Positions 1 to 9,053 of a stretch of 64,000 nt of DNA are shown one piece after another; positions within the stretch are counted from its first letter, which is position 1; each line of letters starts with the position of its first letter. The stretch lies in the NCBI GenBank assembly GCA_030142905.1, contig JASJOG010000080.1:529001-593000 (forward strand). The letters run 5' to 3'. The notes beneath the pieces were generated by a model. It saw nothing but the letters and a program-made list of their open reading frames with translations. It made no database searches and was not told where the DNA came from. This DNA comes from Heliopora coerulea (lineage: Eukaryota; Cnidaria; Anthozoa; Scleralcyonacea; Helioporidae). Made by a program: the position numbers and the translations under genes.

Positions 1-291
1 ATCCAATATGATTAAACTTTTACTTCCTTTTGAAAAATTTACTATAAATTTTAGCCAATCTTCAACATTGTCTTGGTCGCAAGGAATAGCAATAAAGTCT
101 TCATCTTTATCATATTTCCAATTTTCATAAGTTTTATTCCATTCAAACGTAGGACAAATTAGAAAAATATAATCAAAATAATTTTTATATTCATTTTCTA
201 TAAAATCCAAAAGATATTTTGTTTTTCCACAAGCAGTCATTCCAACAATTATCATATTAAATGGTTTAATTTCATACTTTGTTTCATTCAT
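1..291 (-). CDS. Genome-packaging ATPase (A32/FtsK-HerA type), N-terminal part
   Basis: The frame is open from ATG at 291 to the window edge and gives 97 residues of an incomplete protein. Residues 17-24 form a Walker A loop (G-M-T-A-C-G-K-T) just after a hydrophobic strand. The last visible residues, S-L-I-I-L-D, look like the Walker B strand and acid. In Polintons and related viruses this family pumps DNA into the preformed capsid. Its place directly downstream of the capsid gene on the same strand fits that role. The start is chosen because it is the first ATG after the capsid stop and leaves about 15 residues before the P-loop, as is usual in the family. The rest of the gene is not in the window. 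Confidence 0.85.
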   Translation of the reverse strand, partial: MNETKYEIKPFNMIIVGMTACGKTKYLLDFIENEYKNYFDYIFLICPTFEWNKTYENWKYDKDEDFIAIPCDQDNVEDWLKFIVNFSKGSKSLIILD

Positions 292-318
292 TTTTTATTT
301 TTGTTCTTTATCTTGTTT

Positions 319-1557
319 TCAAAATTGAATTGAAGACAAATCTTTATTTACAATATTTAGCAAACCATCACTTATAACAAATATATAACACATTACATTT
401 GCAGAAATAGCAGTTTTTTTAATTTCTAGCAATAACCCAGATTGTGTGTTTACCAATTTTTTTCCAGTTCCATAAACAAAGTTGTCATCTAATGTTCTTA
501 AATCAATACATAATGCAAAAGAATCTTTGTAGAATTTTTCAATATCCATAATTGCATCACAGTCAAAATAATTACAACGAAATATTCTAAGTGCTTCTTC
601 AAAAAATCTTCTTTTCGGAAATCCTTGGGAATATATACTATTTGGAACCCCCTCAACACTAATTTTGACATCTGTTATATTTGGATAAACAAATTGCTCA
701 CTATCTGCGATAGTTTTATTTCTAAATAACAACACAACTGCTTTCATACTTTTCCGTGGGATATTTATGGTTTCATTATGTAAAGTTGCGTCTTTATCCC
801 ATTCTACTGTTTTCATCAAAGTTACATAATTATATGATAGTGATCTTCCTGAGGTGTAATTTGTCAAAACATCAACTGCTAAATCTTGGTTTTCAATTGT
901 TTCATATTCCAATTCTAAATTTTCCAACTTATATCCACCAACACTTTCACCACTTTGTGCTACCATAATTTCACTTGCTTTTGGGAAAGTTAAAATATAT
1001 TGAAAATTATTAATCATTCCATAAGGAGCATATAATCCATGATCCGATAGTATTTTTTCCAATTTTAAGCACTGTTTTGTTCCATAAATATCAAACATTA
1101 ATTTATCACTAACTTATTCTGCACTTCCACTTGTTGCTCCAGAGTCATCTTTTGAAATTAATTTTCTCAAATTTTCGCTTGCTAACCCATATTCAACCAT
1201 ATCTGCTCTTTCGGATTTAGTTTTCCAAAGATCTTTGTAAATTTCCAAAAGAGATTCTCCACTATTGTCATAAACAATTTCACCAGCAAATTTAACAACT
1301 AATCTTTTCTTTAACAATTTTGATAAATTATTTAAAAACCAAGACTTTGTATTTGAATTTTTAAAATTAAATAACAATCTTAATGAATCGGGTACAAGAC
1401 ACAAATTAGGGTTTAATTTTGGGATATCTATATAAAGGTCTTCTTCTGGATTTACTGAATTTGGATTTAAAGTTACAACATGTCTTGTTCTGGTTCCTTT
1501 AATATCACTCATTTTTGATCTTTTATATCCTGGATATAATTCGTTTACTCTATTCAT
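319..1557 (-). pseudogene. Major capsid protein (double jelly-roll), split by an in-frame stop
   Basis: Two frames, 1114-1557 (147 residues) and 319-1098 (259 residues), lie in the same reading frame and are separated by one TAA at 1114-1116. Together they have the length of a Polinton/adintovirus major capsid protein. The first part carries the family's opening jelly-roll pattern: a 'NPN/VNP-D-L-IDIP-L' strand, then 'L-LLFNFKN', 'WFLNNLSK-L-KKL-VKF-GE', and a 'YKDLWKT' helix. The second opens with the 'YGTK-CLKLEKIL' segment that continues the protein. The protein would form the trimeric hexon-like capsomers. Alternatives to decay are a sequencing error or a stop present only in this copy. 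The upstream spacer (1558-1583) is nearly pure A/T. Confidence 0.8.
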
Positions 1558-1583
1558 TTTTTATTATATAAAAAAATTTTTTT

Positions 1584-2942
1584 TTAATCTTTCGTTCGGT
1601 CCTTATTCTTTAGGTAATCCTTATATTCTTCATATAAAAAGTAAGTGATTGCAATAACTAATATCCATAAATTTTTAGCAAGAAAAGAAATACCTTTTGC
1701 TCCCCATGCTAATATTTGAGAAATTAAATTTAAAACTGCTGAAATGACAGCACCAAAATTTTTACCTATATTTGCAATTGCTTTTGCTATTTTTCCAACT
1801 GCATTTGCACCTTGTTTTAATGCTTTTCTTGCACCTATAACTATTGTCGTAATTATACCTGCTACAGAAATAGCAACTGCTGATAAACCTGCAATATTTT
1901 CTTTTGCCCATTTTTTAAATCTTTCTAATCTTCCAAGGTCAGATTGTTCAGCATTTTCATTTAAAATCTGTATTCCTTCTTCACTAATTGGTCTTTCATT
2001 ATTTTCAAGTCTCATTTTATCTGCTTGAAGTTTTGCAATTTCTGAAAAACTTTTATATATACTTTTTTGGGGTTCAGATGTTTCTAAATCAGCTTTATCT
2101 TTCCAATGTTGACGTTCTCTATCAAATCCATCAATTTTTCCACGTATAACTTCTTTTTTTTCATTTTCTGATAAACCATCGCCAAGCGTGGAGTCAATAT
2201 CCTCCAAATATACCAAACCTCTAAATTCTCTTAATTCATTTCTTTCAAATAATGTTCGTCTTGGGTCCTGTTTATTATCTATAAACTTTTTAAAGTTGTT
2301 TTCACTAATTATATTATCAATTTTATTTTGAATTTCTAAAATAGAATCATCAGTGACAGAATTAATAAATTCATTTTCAAGGTCACCATAATCATCAAGG
2401 TCACTGATTCTTTTTTCTATTACCGACTTTGTAGTTTTTTCATATTCTTTTTTTGCTTTTTTCATATAATCATTAAATTCATTAACATATTTCTTATTTT
2501 TTCTAACAAATAACTCAGGTTTAAAGTCCTGGTCAACATTACCGATCTTTTTACCTTTGAATATAATGGAAACTGTGTCATTTTCTCCAAAAAATACAGT
2601 GTTATCTAACAATATACTTGAATTTGGTCCATTTTTCTTTTCAAGAGTAACATTGAATAGTTTTTTGAAAGATTTTTTTCTATCATTAGTCATTGATCTA
2701 CTCATTGCTCCTATATCTTTTTTTGTATCAGGTAAACTACCAATTCTTTCACGACCAATCCTATTAAATTTACTTTTTGGATTTTCTGTGTTTATTATAT
2801 TAATACTTCTATCAGGGTCATCTCCCCCAAAACTTGTTTCACCGTACTCACGGTCCTCACGGCCCTCACGGCCCTCACGGTCTTCTTCTTCCTCCATATT
2901 TATATTCCTCATTTCAATATCATCAAAACCGTTATTATCCAT
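1584..2942 (-). CDS. Membrane-active virion-type protein with C-terminal hydrophobic segments
   Basis: This 452-residue intact frame starts at ATG 2942, right behind a TATAAAATAA box. The N-terminus is acidic and carries short R-E-G/R-E-D repeats (about residues 17-35) written by a DNA minisatellite. The middle is charged and probably coiled. From about residue 343 the protein changes to alternating amphipathic and hydrophobic stretches: about 351-371, 395-413 and 421-437, each rich in A, I, V and G. I know similar C-termini from proteins next to the integrase in cnidarian Polinton-like elements. No enzymatic motif is visible. A capsid-internal membrane-lytic or membrane-anchoring role, comparable to adenovirus pVI, is an inference from composition and position only. 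Confidence 0.6.
   Translation of the reverse strand: MDNNGFDDIEMRNINMEEEEDREGREGREDREYGETSFGGDDPDRSINIINTENPKSKFNRIGRERIGSLPDTKKDIGAMSRSMTNDRKKSFKKLFNVTLEKKNGPNSSILLDNTVFFGENDTVSIIFKGKKIGNVDQDFKPELFVRKNKKYVNEFNDYMKKAKKEYEKTTKSVIEKRISDLDDYGDLENEFINSVTDDSILEIQNKIDNIISENNFKKFIDNKQDPRRTLFERNELREFRGLVYLEDIDSTLGDGLSENEKKEVIRGKIDGFDRERQHWKDKADLETSEPQKSIYKSFSEIAKLQADKMRLENNERPISEEGIQILNENAEQSDLGRLERFKKWAKENIAGLSAVAISVAGIITTIVIGARKALKQGANAVGKIAKAIANIGKNFGAVISAVLNLISQILAWGAKGISFLAKNLWILVIAITYFLYEEYKDYLKNKDRTKD
2847..2882. repeat. Short coding minisatellite of about 9 bp
   Basis: Four to five near-perfect copies of a 9-10 bp unit (CTCACGGCC and CTCACGGTC variants) encode the arginine-glutamate repeats in the N-terminus of the gene at 1584-2942. 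It is a GC-rich island in a very AT-rich gene. Confidence 0.8.
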
Positions 2943-2952
2943 TTATTTTATA
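2940..2952 (-). promoter_or_regulatory. TATAAAATAA box fused to the start codon of the 1584-2942 gene
   Basis: Read on the minus strand, the 13 bases are TATAAAATAAATG, ending in the start codon. The same arrangement recurs at other genes of this element (5691, 6378, 7863, 9332, 9908), which supports it as a shared promoter or initiator signal rather than chance A/T content. Confidence 0.55.
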
Positions 2953-2956
2953 CATT

Positions 2957-4075
2957 TTATACATTTTTAATATTTTCTTCTGGTATCCAAGAATTATGTT
3001 TATTGTCATAACCTTCCCACTTTACCAACACCATATTTTTTCCTTTCACTTTTTTCCTTTTTAATATTTTCTCTACTTTATATAAGTGATCTTTATCACT
3101 CACATCATTCACAGCAGACAATTCCTGTTCATAAAATTTCCCAATAATTGGTTCTCCCTCAAGGTCTTCCACTTCATACATGTTTGGATCACCTCTAAAT
3201 ACTTTTACAATTTTAAAAATTTCTTCTGTAAAATTAGCTTCATAACCTTTTTTAAAGATATTTTTATATTTAGAAATCCTAACAGTATCACCAATTTTGA
3301 ATTTAGGTAAAGGTAAATCTCCCAATGGATAACCATATAATGTATTCCACACTTGGTCTTTGTTGGATTCATTTACATCAACAGGTTTCATTAATATACT
3401 ACTGTGTTTAGTATTATTATAATTATCTACAAGTTTTTTCAAAACGTTGATCCAATTATAAGTTTTATTTTTATAAAAATATTTCCACATAGATGTTTTT
3501 AGAGTTCGATTAAATCTTTCAACTATAGCTGCTTTTTTAACAGATTTAGAGGAAAAATATTCAACATTCTTTTCTTTCAATAAGTTTTTTACACCAACAT
3601 TATAAAATTCTTTTCCTTCATCAAATTGAGTTACATTTGGGTAATTACCAAATCTTTTTTTGAATTTTCTAAGTAATTTTGAAACAATTAAAGTCATGTT
3701 GTAAGTATCTTTTCTATAAACAGGAATAGCAAACGCATAACGACTCAAAATTTCAACAGCAGTAAGAATCCAGTAATAATCTTCATTTTCTTTTTTATAT
3801 TTTTTCATATCAATTAAATCCATTTGTATTTGGTCTCCCAAGTCTTTAACAAATGTTTTTTGAAATTTATGTCGTCTAGCAATTGGTTTGAATCTTGTAA
3901 AAGTATCTTGTGTTTTTAACCAGTCTTGTACAATTTTTCTACTAACATTTAATCCCCTGTCTTTTGCTTTTTGATAAAGTCTTTCTGAAGATTGATAACC
4001 TGTTTTAGGATTGTAATAAATATCTCTTAACTCTTGTTCAATAACAAATTCATTATCACTCACTTTGTCGTTCAT
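2957..4075 (-). CDS. Retroviral-type DDE integrase with C-terminal chromodomain
   Basis: This 372-residue open frame matches Polinton integrases. An N-terminal helical region (about 20-60) resembles the resolvase/HTH-like part of the family. The rve catalytic core holds D86 (in Q-M-D-L-I-D), D152 (in T-Q-F-D-E-G) and E186 (in A-A-I-V-E-R-F-N), a DD-about-33-E spacing. A SH3-like segment follows at about 255-320. A chromodomain occupies about 330-370 (Y-K-V-E-K-I-L, then V-K-W-E-G-Y, then S-W-I-P-E-E-N). The enzyme would process and join the element's ends to host DNA, and the chromodomain may steer it to methylated histone marks. All three acids are present and no break is seen, so it could be functional. 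It shares a 21-bp divergent spacer with the gene at 4097. Confidence 0.92.
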   Translation of the reverse strand: MNDKVSDNEFVIEQELRDIYYNPKTGYQSSERLYQKAKDRGLNVSRKIVQDWLKTQDTFTRFKPIARRHKFQKTFVKDLGDQIQMDLIDMKKYKKENEDYYWILTAVEILSRYAFAIPVYRKDTYNMTLIVSKLLRKFKKRFGNYPNVTQFDEGKEFYNVGVKNLLKEKNVEYFSSKSVKKAAIVERFNRTLKTSMWKYFYKNKTYNWINVLKKLVDNYNNTKHSSILMKPVDVNESNKDQVWNTLYGYPLGDLPLPKFKIGDTVRISKYKNIFKKGYEANFTEEIFKIVKVFRGDPNMYEVEDLEGEPIIGKFYEQELSAVNDVSDKDHLYKVEKILKRKKVKGKNMVLVKWEGYDNKHNSWIPEENIKNV

Positions 4076-4096
4076 TTATTTTTATTAAAATAAATA
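4076..4096. promoter_or_regulatory. 21-bp divergent promoter spacer
   Basis: Only 21 bases, almost all A and T, separate the start codons of the leftward integrase gene (ATG at 4075) and the rightward gene at 4097. On each strand an AATAAATG- or AAATAATG-like string abuts the start codon. This spacer must therefore hold both core promoters, or these lie inside the opposite coding sequence. It is the switch point between the two transcription arms. Confidence 0.6.
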
Positions 4097-5622
4097 ATGA
4101 ATTCACTTGAAAAAGCTGAGAAAAAATATTATGGAAGTGAATATGATTTTGTGGTTAATGAAAGAAAAATTTTGGATAAAAAATTTAAAGAAAGTTTTTT
4201 GAAAAAATATCCATATGCAGACATGTCAAAATTTTACTTCGAGCATGATATTAATAAAGATGGAAGTTGGGAAAAAACAATAACATATTTCAAAAACCGC
4301 GAAGCGGCGAGCCAGGGGCTCGATGTTTCAACAGATATAAATTCAGACACTTTCAAAAATGATCCAAATATGACAAAATATCTTTATATTAACAAACCAA
4401 AACCAAATTTTCCAAAAATTTGGAAACTTGGTGGAAGTATACAAGAATTACCAAGAGGAAAAAGACATGTTGGTTATACAGGGAAAAATTATTATTGGGA
4501 TGAATTTCCTACACAATATGTTTTAAGTTATCCTATTAACCAGTTTAGGATTTATGTAAACAATACAGATTATTTTCAAAGTAATTTACCTGGATTAAAC
4601 ATAACTACAAATGATAATGCAAAATGGTCACTTAATGAACCATATTTTCAAAGCATTATAGGAACATGGATTACAACTTATGGGTGTGGAATTTCAATCC
4701 AACATTTATTATTTTCAGCTGATGTTCCAAAACAAATTACATCATTTATGAGATTTCATCTATATTTTACAGTTAGAAGAATTATGTGGCAATTGAGAAA
4801 TGGTGATGATAAAACATTTTATAAATTTAATGCTGGTTTTTTAAAAGATCACTATCCAAAATGGACATGGCAAGAAATTTCAGGAAAAAAAAGACACATT
4901 GGAGATTCTCGTGCAATTGATATGACTACATCATGGAGGGGTATCAACACGGTCCTGGTCAAATTAGAGATACACAAAATGATTACAAAAAATTTGTTCC
5001 AAAAATTTCAGATGGATTAATCAAAAAGGGAACAGAATTATTAAATCATTCCATTGAAGCATATCTTTATGCAATCCTTGGAGCACAAGCGAGAACAAGA
5101 CAAAGTATTGTTTCAAATAGAGGTTCAGCTTTAGAAACACAAAAAGTTTTTAGACAAATTTTTGAAGATTCTATAATAAATTATGATACGACAACATGGA
5201 TTAATAATATGAATCAAGCAATTTCATCAACAAATGTGGTTTTAAATACAGCTATAAGTCCAACTTTATGGTTAATTCCATCATCTTTAATTATTTTAAA
5301 AGAACCAATTGATGGTTATAATAATAAACTAAAAGTTTCATCAAAAAATATGATTTTTGGAATTAACAAAAATTTAAATTATTATGGAGTATCCAACACA
5401 AAAGATGTTAAACAACACAACATTGAATTAAAAAAACTTGAAAATTTAGATCAATCACAAAAACCTTTAGATAAATCACAAAAACCTTTAAAAAATAATA
5501 AATTACAAAAACCATTAAATAACTTTTCAACATCATCAAAAAATACTATGAAAAGCAAATCTTTTATTATTTTATCTTTATCAATAATTGGAGGAGTTTT
5601 TATTGCACGGTACGTGCTCTGA
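4097..5622 (+). pseudogene. Large conserved Polinton-type protein with C-terminal membrane anchor, frameshifted
   Basis: Two overlapping frames, 4097-5020 and 4933-5622, together make about 500 residues. The switch is from one frame to another near a GGGG run at 4938-4941, where one base appears to be missing. I have seen relatives of both halves in cnidarian Polinton-like elements, where they form one protein, but I know no function. The first half is globular and rich in aromatic residues (around 'NYYWDEFPTQYV' and 'NQFRIYVNNTDYF'). The second half ends in a K-P-L repeat linker and a single membrane segment in the last 25 residues. At 4297-4322 two GC-rich hairpins interrupt the otherwise AT-rich coding sequence while keeping the frame open. 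A structural or entry role is only a guess. Confidence 0.6.
4297..4322. repeat. Two tandem triloop mini-hairpins inside a coding sequence
   Basis: 4297-4307 reads CCGC-GAA-GCGG (4-bp stem, GAA loop) and 4308-4322 reads CGAGCC-AGG-GGCTCG (6-bp stem, AGG loop). They abut each other and are far richer in G and C than the gene around them. Confidence 0.75.
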
Positions 5623-5653
5623 TCGAGCGAAGCTCTCAGCACCAAAGGTGCAA
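5605..5653. repeat. Three tandem triloop hairpins over the stop codon
   Basis: Three perfect hairpins follow one another: 5605-5617 (GCACG-GTA-CGTGC, still coding), 5625-5635 (GAGC-GAA-GCTC) and 5639-5651 (GCACC-AAA-GGTGC). The TGA stop of the 4097-5622 gene lies between the first two. Positions 5621-5653 recur without change at 10172-10204. They could act as 3'-end or terminator signals, but there is no direct proof. Confidence 0.75.
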
Positions 5654-5690
5654 CAAAGTTTCGAATCAAAATATATATTATAAAATATAT

Positions 5691-5703
5691 TATAAAATAA
5701 ATG
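5691..5703 (+). promoter_or_regulatory. TATAAAATAAATG start motif
   Basis: The box TATAAAATAA ends at 5700 and the minor capsid start codon is 5701-5703. This is the exact 13-base form also found at 6378 and, on the other strand, at 2940. Confidence 0.6.
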
Positions 5704-6387
5704 ACAATATCTTTAAAAATCTTCATAACAAAAGATCAAAACCCTAATAAAGTAATTTCATTAGATGAACCAATTATATTAAACAATTGCCATAAAATGT
5801 TTGTAAAGTCAGTAAGTATTTTTTGGAATTACGATAATTTGGATAAAAATATTCATCATTATACTTATGATACACAGGGTGCTAATAGAAAAATTGACTT
5901 CAAAGATGGATATTATACCTTTAATATTTTAAAAACTGAATTAGAAAATGTCGGCGCAATTGAACTGGAACAAATTGATTTTTCTGGAAAATGCACAATA
6001 AAATCGGATACAACATTAAATTTACAAACATTTGGTCCAATCATAGGATTTCCAGAAAATAAAGTAATACAAGCAAATACATTAACAGAGAGTGACAGCG
6101 AGGTAAATATTAATAACAACTTGGAATATGTAAACATAAGCTGTAATATGATTGATAAAAGTAAAAATTTTGTGGATGGTAAAAGAAGTAATGTACTTGT
6201 TCAAGTTCCAATAACAACAGAACAAACATTAAAAGGTAGTGTTTCTAAAATTTATCCACCTGAAGAAACAGGACCGGGAGGAGGAATAAAATTATCAAAT
6301 GGAATATATAATGAATTAGAATTCAAAGTAGAAGGAAATAATTCATTATCAATAGGAAATGTTTTGTTAGAAATTATTATAAAATAA
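5701..6387 (+). CDS. Minor capsid protein (single jelly-roll, penton-like)
   Basis: This 228-residue intact frame has the order of strands I associate with Polinton/adintovirus minor capsid proteins: 'F-V-K-S-V-S-I-F-W-N-Y' early, 'D-G-Y-Y-T' at about residue 65, 'G-P-I-I-G-F' at about 115, then a strand ending 'Y-V-N-I-S-C-N-M-I', 'S-N-V-L-V-Q-V-P-I', and a closing 'N-E-L-E-F-K-V... G-N-V-L-L-E-I-I-I'. In the virion such proteins form the fivefold vertices to which fibres attach. The fibre-like genes follow directly downstream on the same strand, which supports this. The stop TAA touches the next start codon, and the promoter box of the next gene lies inside the last codons. Confidence 0.75.
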   Translation: MTISLKIFITKDQNPNKVISLDEPIILNNCHKMFVKSVSIFWNYDNLDKNIHHYTYDTQGANRKIDFKDGYYTFNILKTELENVGAIELEQIDFSGKCTIKSDTTLNLQTFGPIIGFPENKVIQANTLTESDSEVNINNNLEYVNISCNMIDKSKNFVDGKRSNVLVQVPITTEQTLKGSVSKIYPPEETGPGGGIKLSNGIYNELEFKVEGNNSLSIGNVLLEIIIK

Positions 6388-6390
6388 ATG
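6378..6390 (+). promoter_or_regulatory. TATAAAATAAATG start motif overlapping the upstream stop
   Basis: The motif runs from the last codons of the minor capsid gene through its TAA (6385-6387) to the ATG of the first fibre gene (6388-6390). The sequence is therefore constrained by three things at once. Confidence 0.6.
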
Positions 6391-7848
6391 AGTTTATTCT
6401 ATGGATATGAAAAAGTTAACGATAATATAACAACAGGAGGTTTACCAACAACAGGAGGGGATATGACAGGAGATATTAACATGGGTTCAAACCATATCAT
6501 AACATCAGTTGACCCAACAAAAAGAGAACACCTTGGTAGAAAAAAATATGTAGATGATTTAGTAAGACACACAGATGTAGATTATCTATCAAGAAGAGGA
6601 GGTACACTGAGAGGAAATATTGATATGGGCCCTAATAAAATTACAACAAATGTGAATCCTTCAAGTGATAAAGACCTTTCTAGAAAGAAATATGTAGATG
6701 ATCAAGATTCTAGAAAATTATCCTTAACTGGTGGGACAATGTCAGGAAATATTAGCATGGGAAATCATAAAATTCTAACAACTTCAGATCCTACGGGTGA
6801 AAAACATTTAGCAAGAAAAAAATATGTAGATAATCAAGATTCTAAAAAATTATCCCTAACTGGCGGAACATTGACAGGTGATGTTACAATTGGAAGTAAT
6901 AAAATTATTTCTTCAACAAATCCTACACTTGAAACACATTTAGCGAGGAAGAAATACGTCGACGACCGTATTTATAATAGTTTAAACATTCTAAAAAAAG
7001 ATGTTAGTTTTTCAATTTTGAAAGATAATTTTTCTTTGAAATTTCATAATTTATATTTCATTGAATATAATTCAGTTTATGATTTATTGTTTGAAAGAAA
7101 TGGAGGAAAAGTTAAAGAATTAATTGATTATGGAATTGAAGGAAAAAATTTTAAACAAACAACAAAAAGTCTTCAACCTTCTTTGTGTTTAGAAAATGAA
7201 AAAGAAAATAATAAATATTTTTTAAAATTTAATGGAACCAACAGCAGAATGATTTCAGATTCCAACATTAATCCAATATCGGGAACCGTATCAGGAAAAA
7301 AAGATATTGTAAATGTTTTTGTTGTTTATAAATTGAATTCTGTTCCTTCATCTGGAAGTGATTGGTTAAAAGGAGGAATTTTTGGACATGATAATGGAGG
7401 TTATGATAAATTTGTTTGTTTTGCAAATCCATCCACAAAAGAATTAGTTATTTCTGGAGATAGTGCTGATTTTTTCAGTATTGGTTCAAATCCTGTAAAT
7501 CATAGAACGCCAATTGCTGCTTTTCAATCAAAAGCCAATGCTGGAGTTTTGAATAAATGGATATGTTTAAGTATTCATTGGGATATGTATACAACACCGA
7601 AAGATAATGAAAGTTTTGTTTATTGTAATGGAAAAAAGTTAACATCTTTTACATCGAAAACTGTTTCAGGCAGCGCAGCTTTAACAATTGGAGATATAAA
7701 AAACAGCACAAATTCACCTTTTGATGGAAGCATGTCTTTCTTTTCAATTTTAAAACACGAGAAAATGACAGAAAAAGAAATTTTGTTTTATCATTATGTT
7801 CTTTGTAATTTATACAATGTTGATCATGATTCAATAAATATATCATGA
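6388..7848 (+). CDS. Fibre-like protein 1: phage-style repeats plus lectin-like head
   Basis: This is a 486-residue intact frame. Residues about 20-190 hold four copies of a 37-residue repeat with the pattern G-G-x-M/L-x-G-x-I-x-M-G-x-x-K-I, then a D/N-P turn, then L-x-R-K-K-Y-V-D. The same motif is typical of trimeric phage tail fibres and occurs in fibre-like proteins of cnidarian Polinton-like elements. A short helical neck (about 190-215) leads to a C-terminal domain of about 270 residues rich in beta strands, with an 'I-C-L-S-I-H-W-D' core strand and 'Y-C-N-G-K-K-L' that resembles concanavalin A/LamG folds. The inferred role is host-cell attachment from the penton vertices. A second, related gene follows at 7872. 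Confidence 0.7.
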   Translation: MSLFYGYEKVNDNITTGGLPTTGGDMTGDINMGSNHIITSVDPTKREHLGRKKYVDDLVRHTDVDYLSRRGGTLRGNIDMGPNKITTNVNPSSDKDLSRKKYVDDQDSRKLSLTGGTMSGNISMGNHKILTTSDPTGEKHLARKKYVDNQDSKKLSLTGGTLTGDVTIGSNKIISSTNPTLETHLARKKYVDDRIYNSLNILKKDVSFSILKDNFSLKFHNLYFIEYNSVYDLLFERNGGKVKELIDYGIEGKNFKQTTKSLQPSLCLENEKENNKYFLKFNGTNSRMISDSNINPISGTVSGKKDIVNVFVVYKLNSVPSSGSDWLKGGIFGHDNGGYDKFVCFANPSTKELVISGDSADFFSIGSNPVNHRTPIAAFQSKANAGVLNKWICLSIHWDMYTTPKDNESFVYCNGKKLTSFTSKTVSGSAALTIGDIKNSTNSPFDGSMSFFSILKHEKMTEKEILFYHYVLCNLYNVDHDSINIS

Positions 7849-7862
7849 AATTAATTTAATTG

Positions 7863-7874
7863 TATAAATAAATG
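7863..7874 (+). promoter_or_regulatory. TATAAATAAATG start motif
   Basis: This is the 12-base form (one A fewer) of the start-fused box, located in the 23-bp gap between the two fibre genes and ending in the ATG at 7872. Confidence 0.6.
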
Positions 7875-9053
7875 AGTGTTATATTTGATGATGATGATTT
7901 TAGTTCAAAAACACAAAGTCAAAAAAAATTTTTATTAAAAGAATTTGATAAAAAATTATATTTATCTGGCGGAACAATGCATGGAAATTTGAATATGCTT
8001 TCTTATAAAGTAATTTCCAGTGCAACACCATCTGGAAATACTGATTTAACAAATAAATCATATGTTGATTCCAAATTATCTTTATCTGGTGGAACAATGA
8101 CAGGAGATTTGGATATGGGAAATAATCATATTGTTCATGCTGCAAATTATTCTCCTTCTTCTAATTATCATGTTGTGAATAAAAAATACGTTGATGGCAA
8201 AACTAAAGCTTTGAGAAATGATATTGTGACAACTTCGTTGTCGTGTATTTATAATTTACAAATGGATGATTTGGGAATTTTTGAAGTTAAAGATGATGAT
8301 GATTATATTGAATACACTGGAAGTGATAAAAAGGTTGAAAAACTTTTAAATTTGTCAAGAAAAAAAGATTGGATTTTCAAACAAGATGATACAAACAAAC
8401 AACCATCTTTCAAAAAATCTACAATTAATAATAATTTTTATTGTGTTCAATACCACACTAATCTTATATCAAATAGCAACAATTTACATTTAGTTAGTAC
8501 ACAAGATATTTTAAGCAATCAACACTTGAATTTTTATTTTGTATATGGTTTAAAATCATTAAATTCGTCTAGCAATGAGGTTTCGTTGTTTAAAATCGTA
8601 GATAATGAAACAGCAAGTCAACCAGATCCTTCTAATTTTGGTATTTCTTATCGTAATTCATTATTATATATCACAAATTCATCCACGTATTCAATTTCAA
8701 ATGACAGATGGCAATTGAAAGCAAGTGCAACTCAAATAAACAAATTAATATGTCTTTCTATTCATTGGGATCAAGGTAACGTCAGTGGTGATAAAAAATG
8801 AAATCTTTATGTGAATGGAAAAGAAATTGTTTCTTTCAATACAACTGCTAGAAAGTATCACACCCCAAATATGAAATTTTATCTTGGATCAAAAAATAAA
8901 GATCACGGAAAAATGGATGGAGAAATATTATATGTATATATTTCAACAAGAAAAATGAAATATCCAGAAATTGTTTTAAACCATTATCTTCTTTGTAAAA
9001 AATATAGTGTTGATTTTGATGAAGATGAAATATTAAAATATATAACTAAATAA
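7872..9053 (+). pseudogene. Fibre-like protein 2, with an in-frame TGA
   Basis: The first 309 residues end at a TGA (8799-8801). The same frame then stays open to 9053, and the continuation still aligns with fibre 1 (a 'Y-V-N-G-K-E-I' strand against 'Y-C-N-G-K-K-L'). There are only two G-G-T-M repeats, against four in fibre 1, followed by the same type of beta-rich head with an 'I-C-L-S-I-H-W-D' strand. The two genes are diverged tandem paralogues. The TGA removes about a quarter of the head domain, so the product is probably non-functional unless the stop is read through or is a sequencing error. A perfect 6-bp-stem triloop hairpin at 8228-8242 lies within the neck. Confidence 0.7.

Noticed and set aside
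2557..3064. Plus-strand frames over the membrane-protein and integrase genes
   Set aside because: They are antisense shadows in low-complexity AT-rich DNA.
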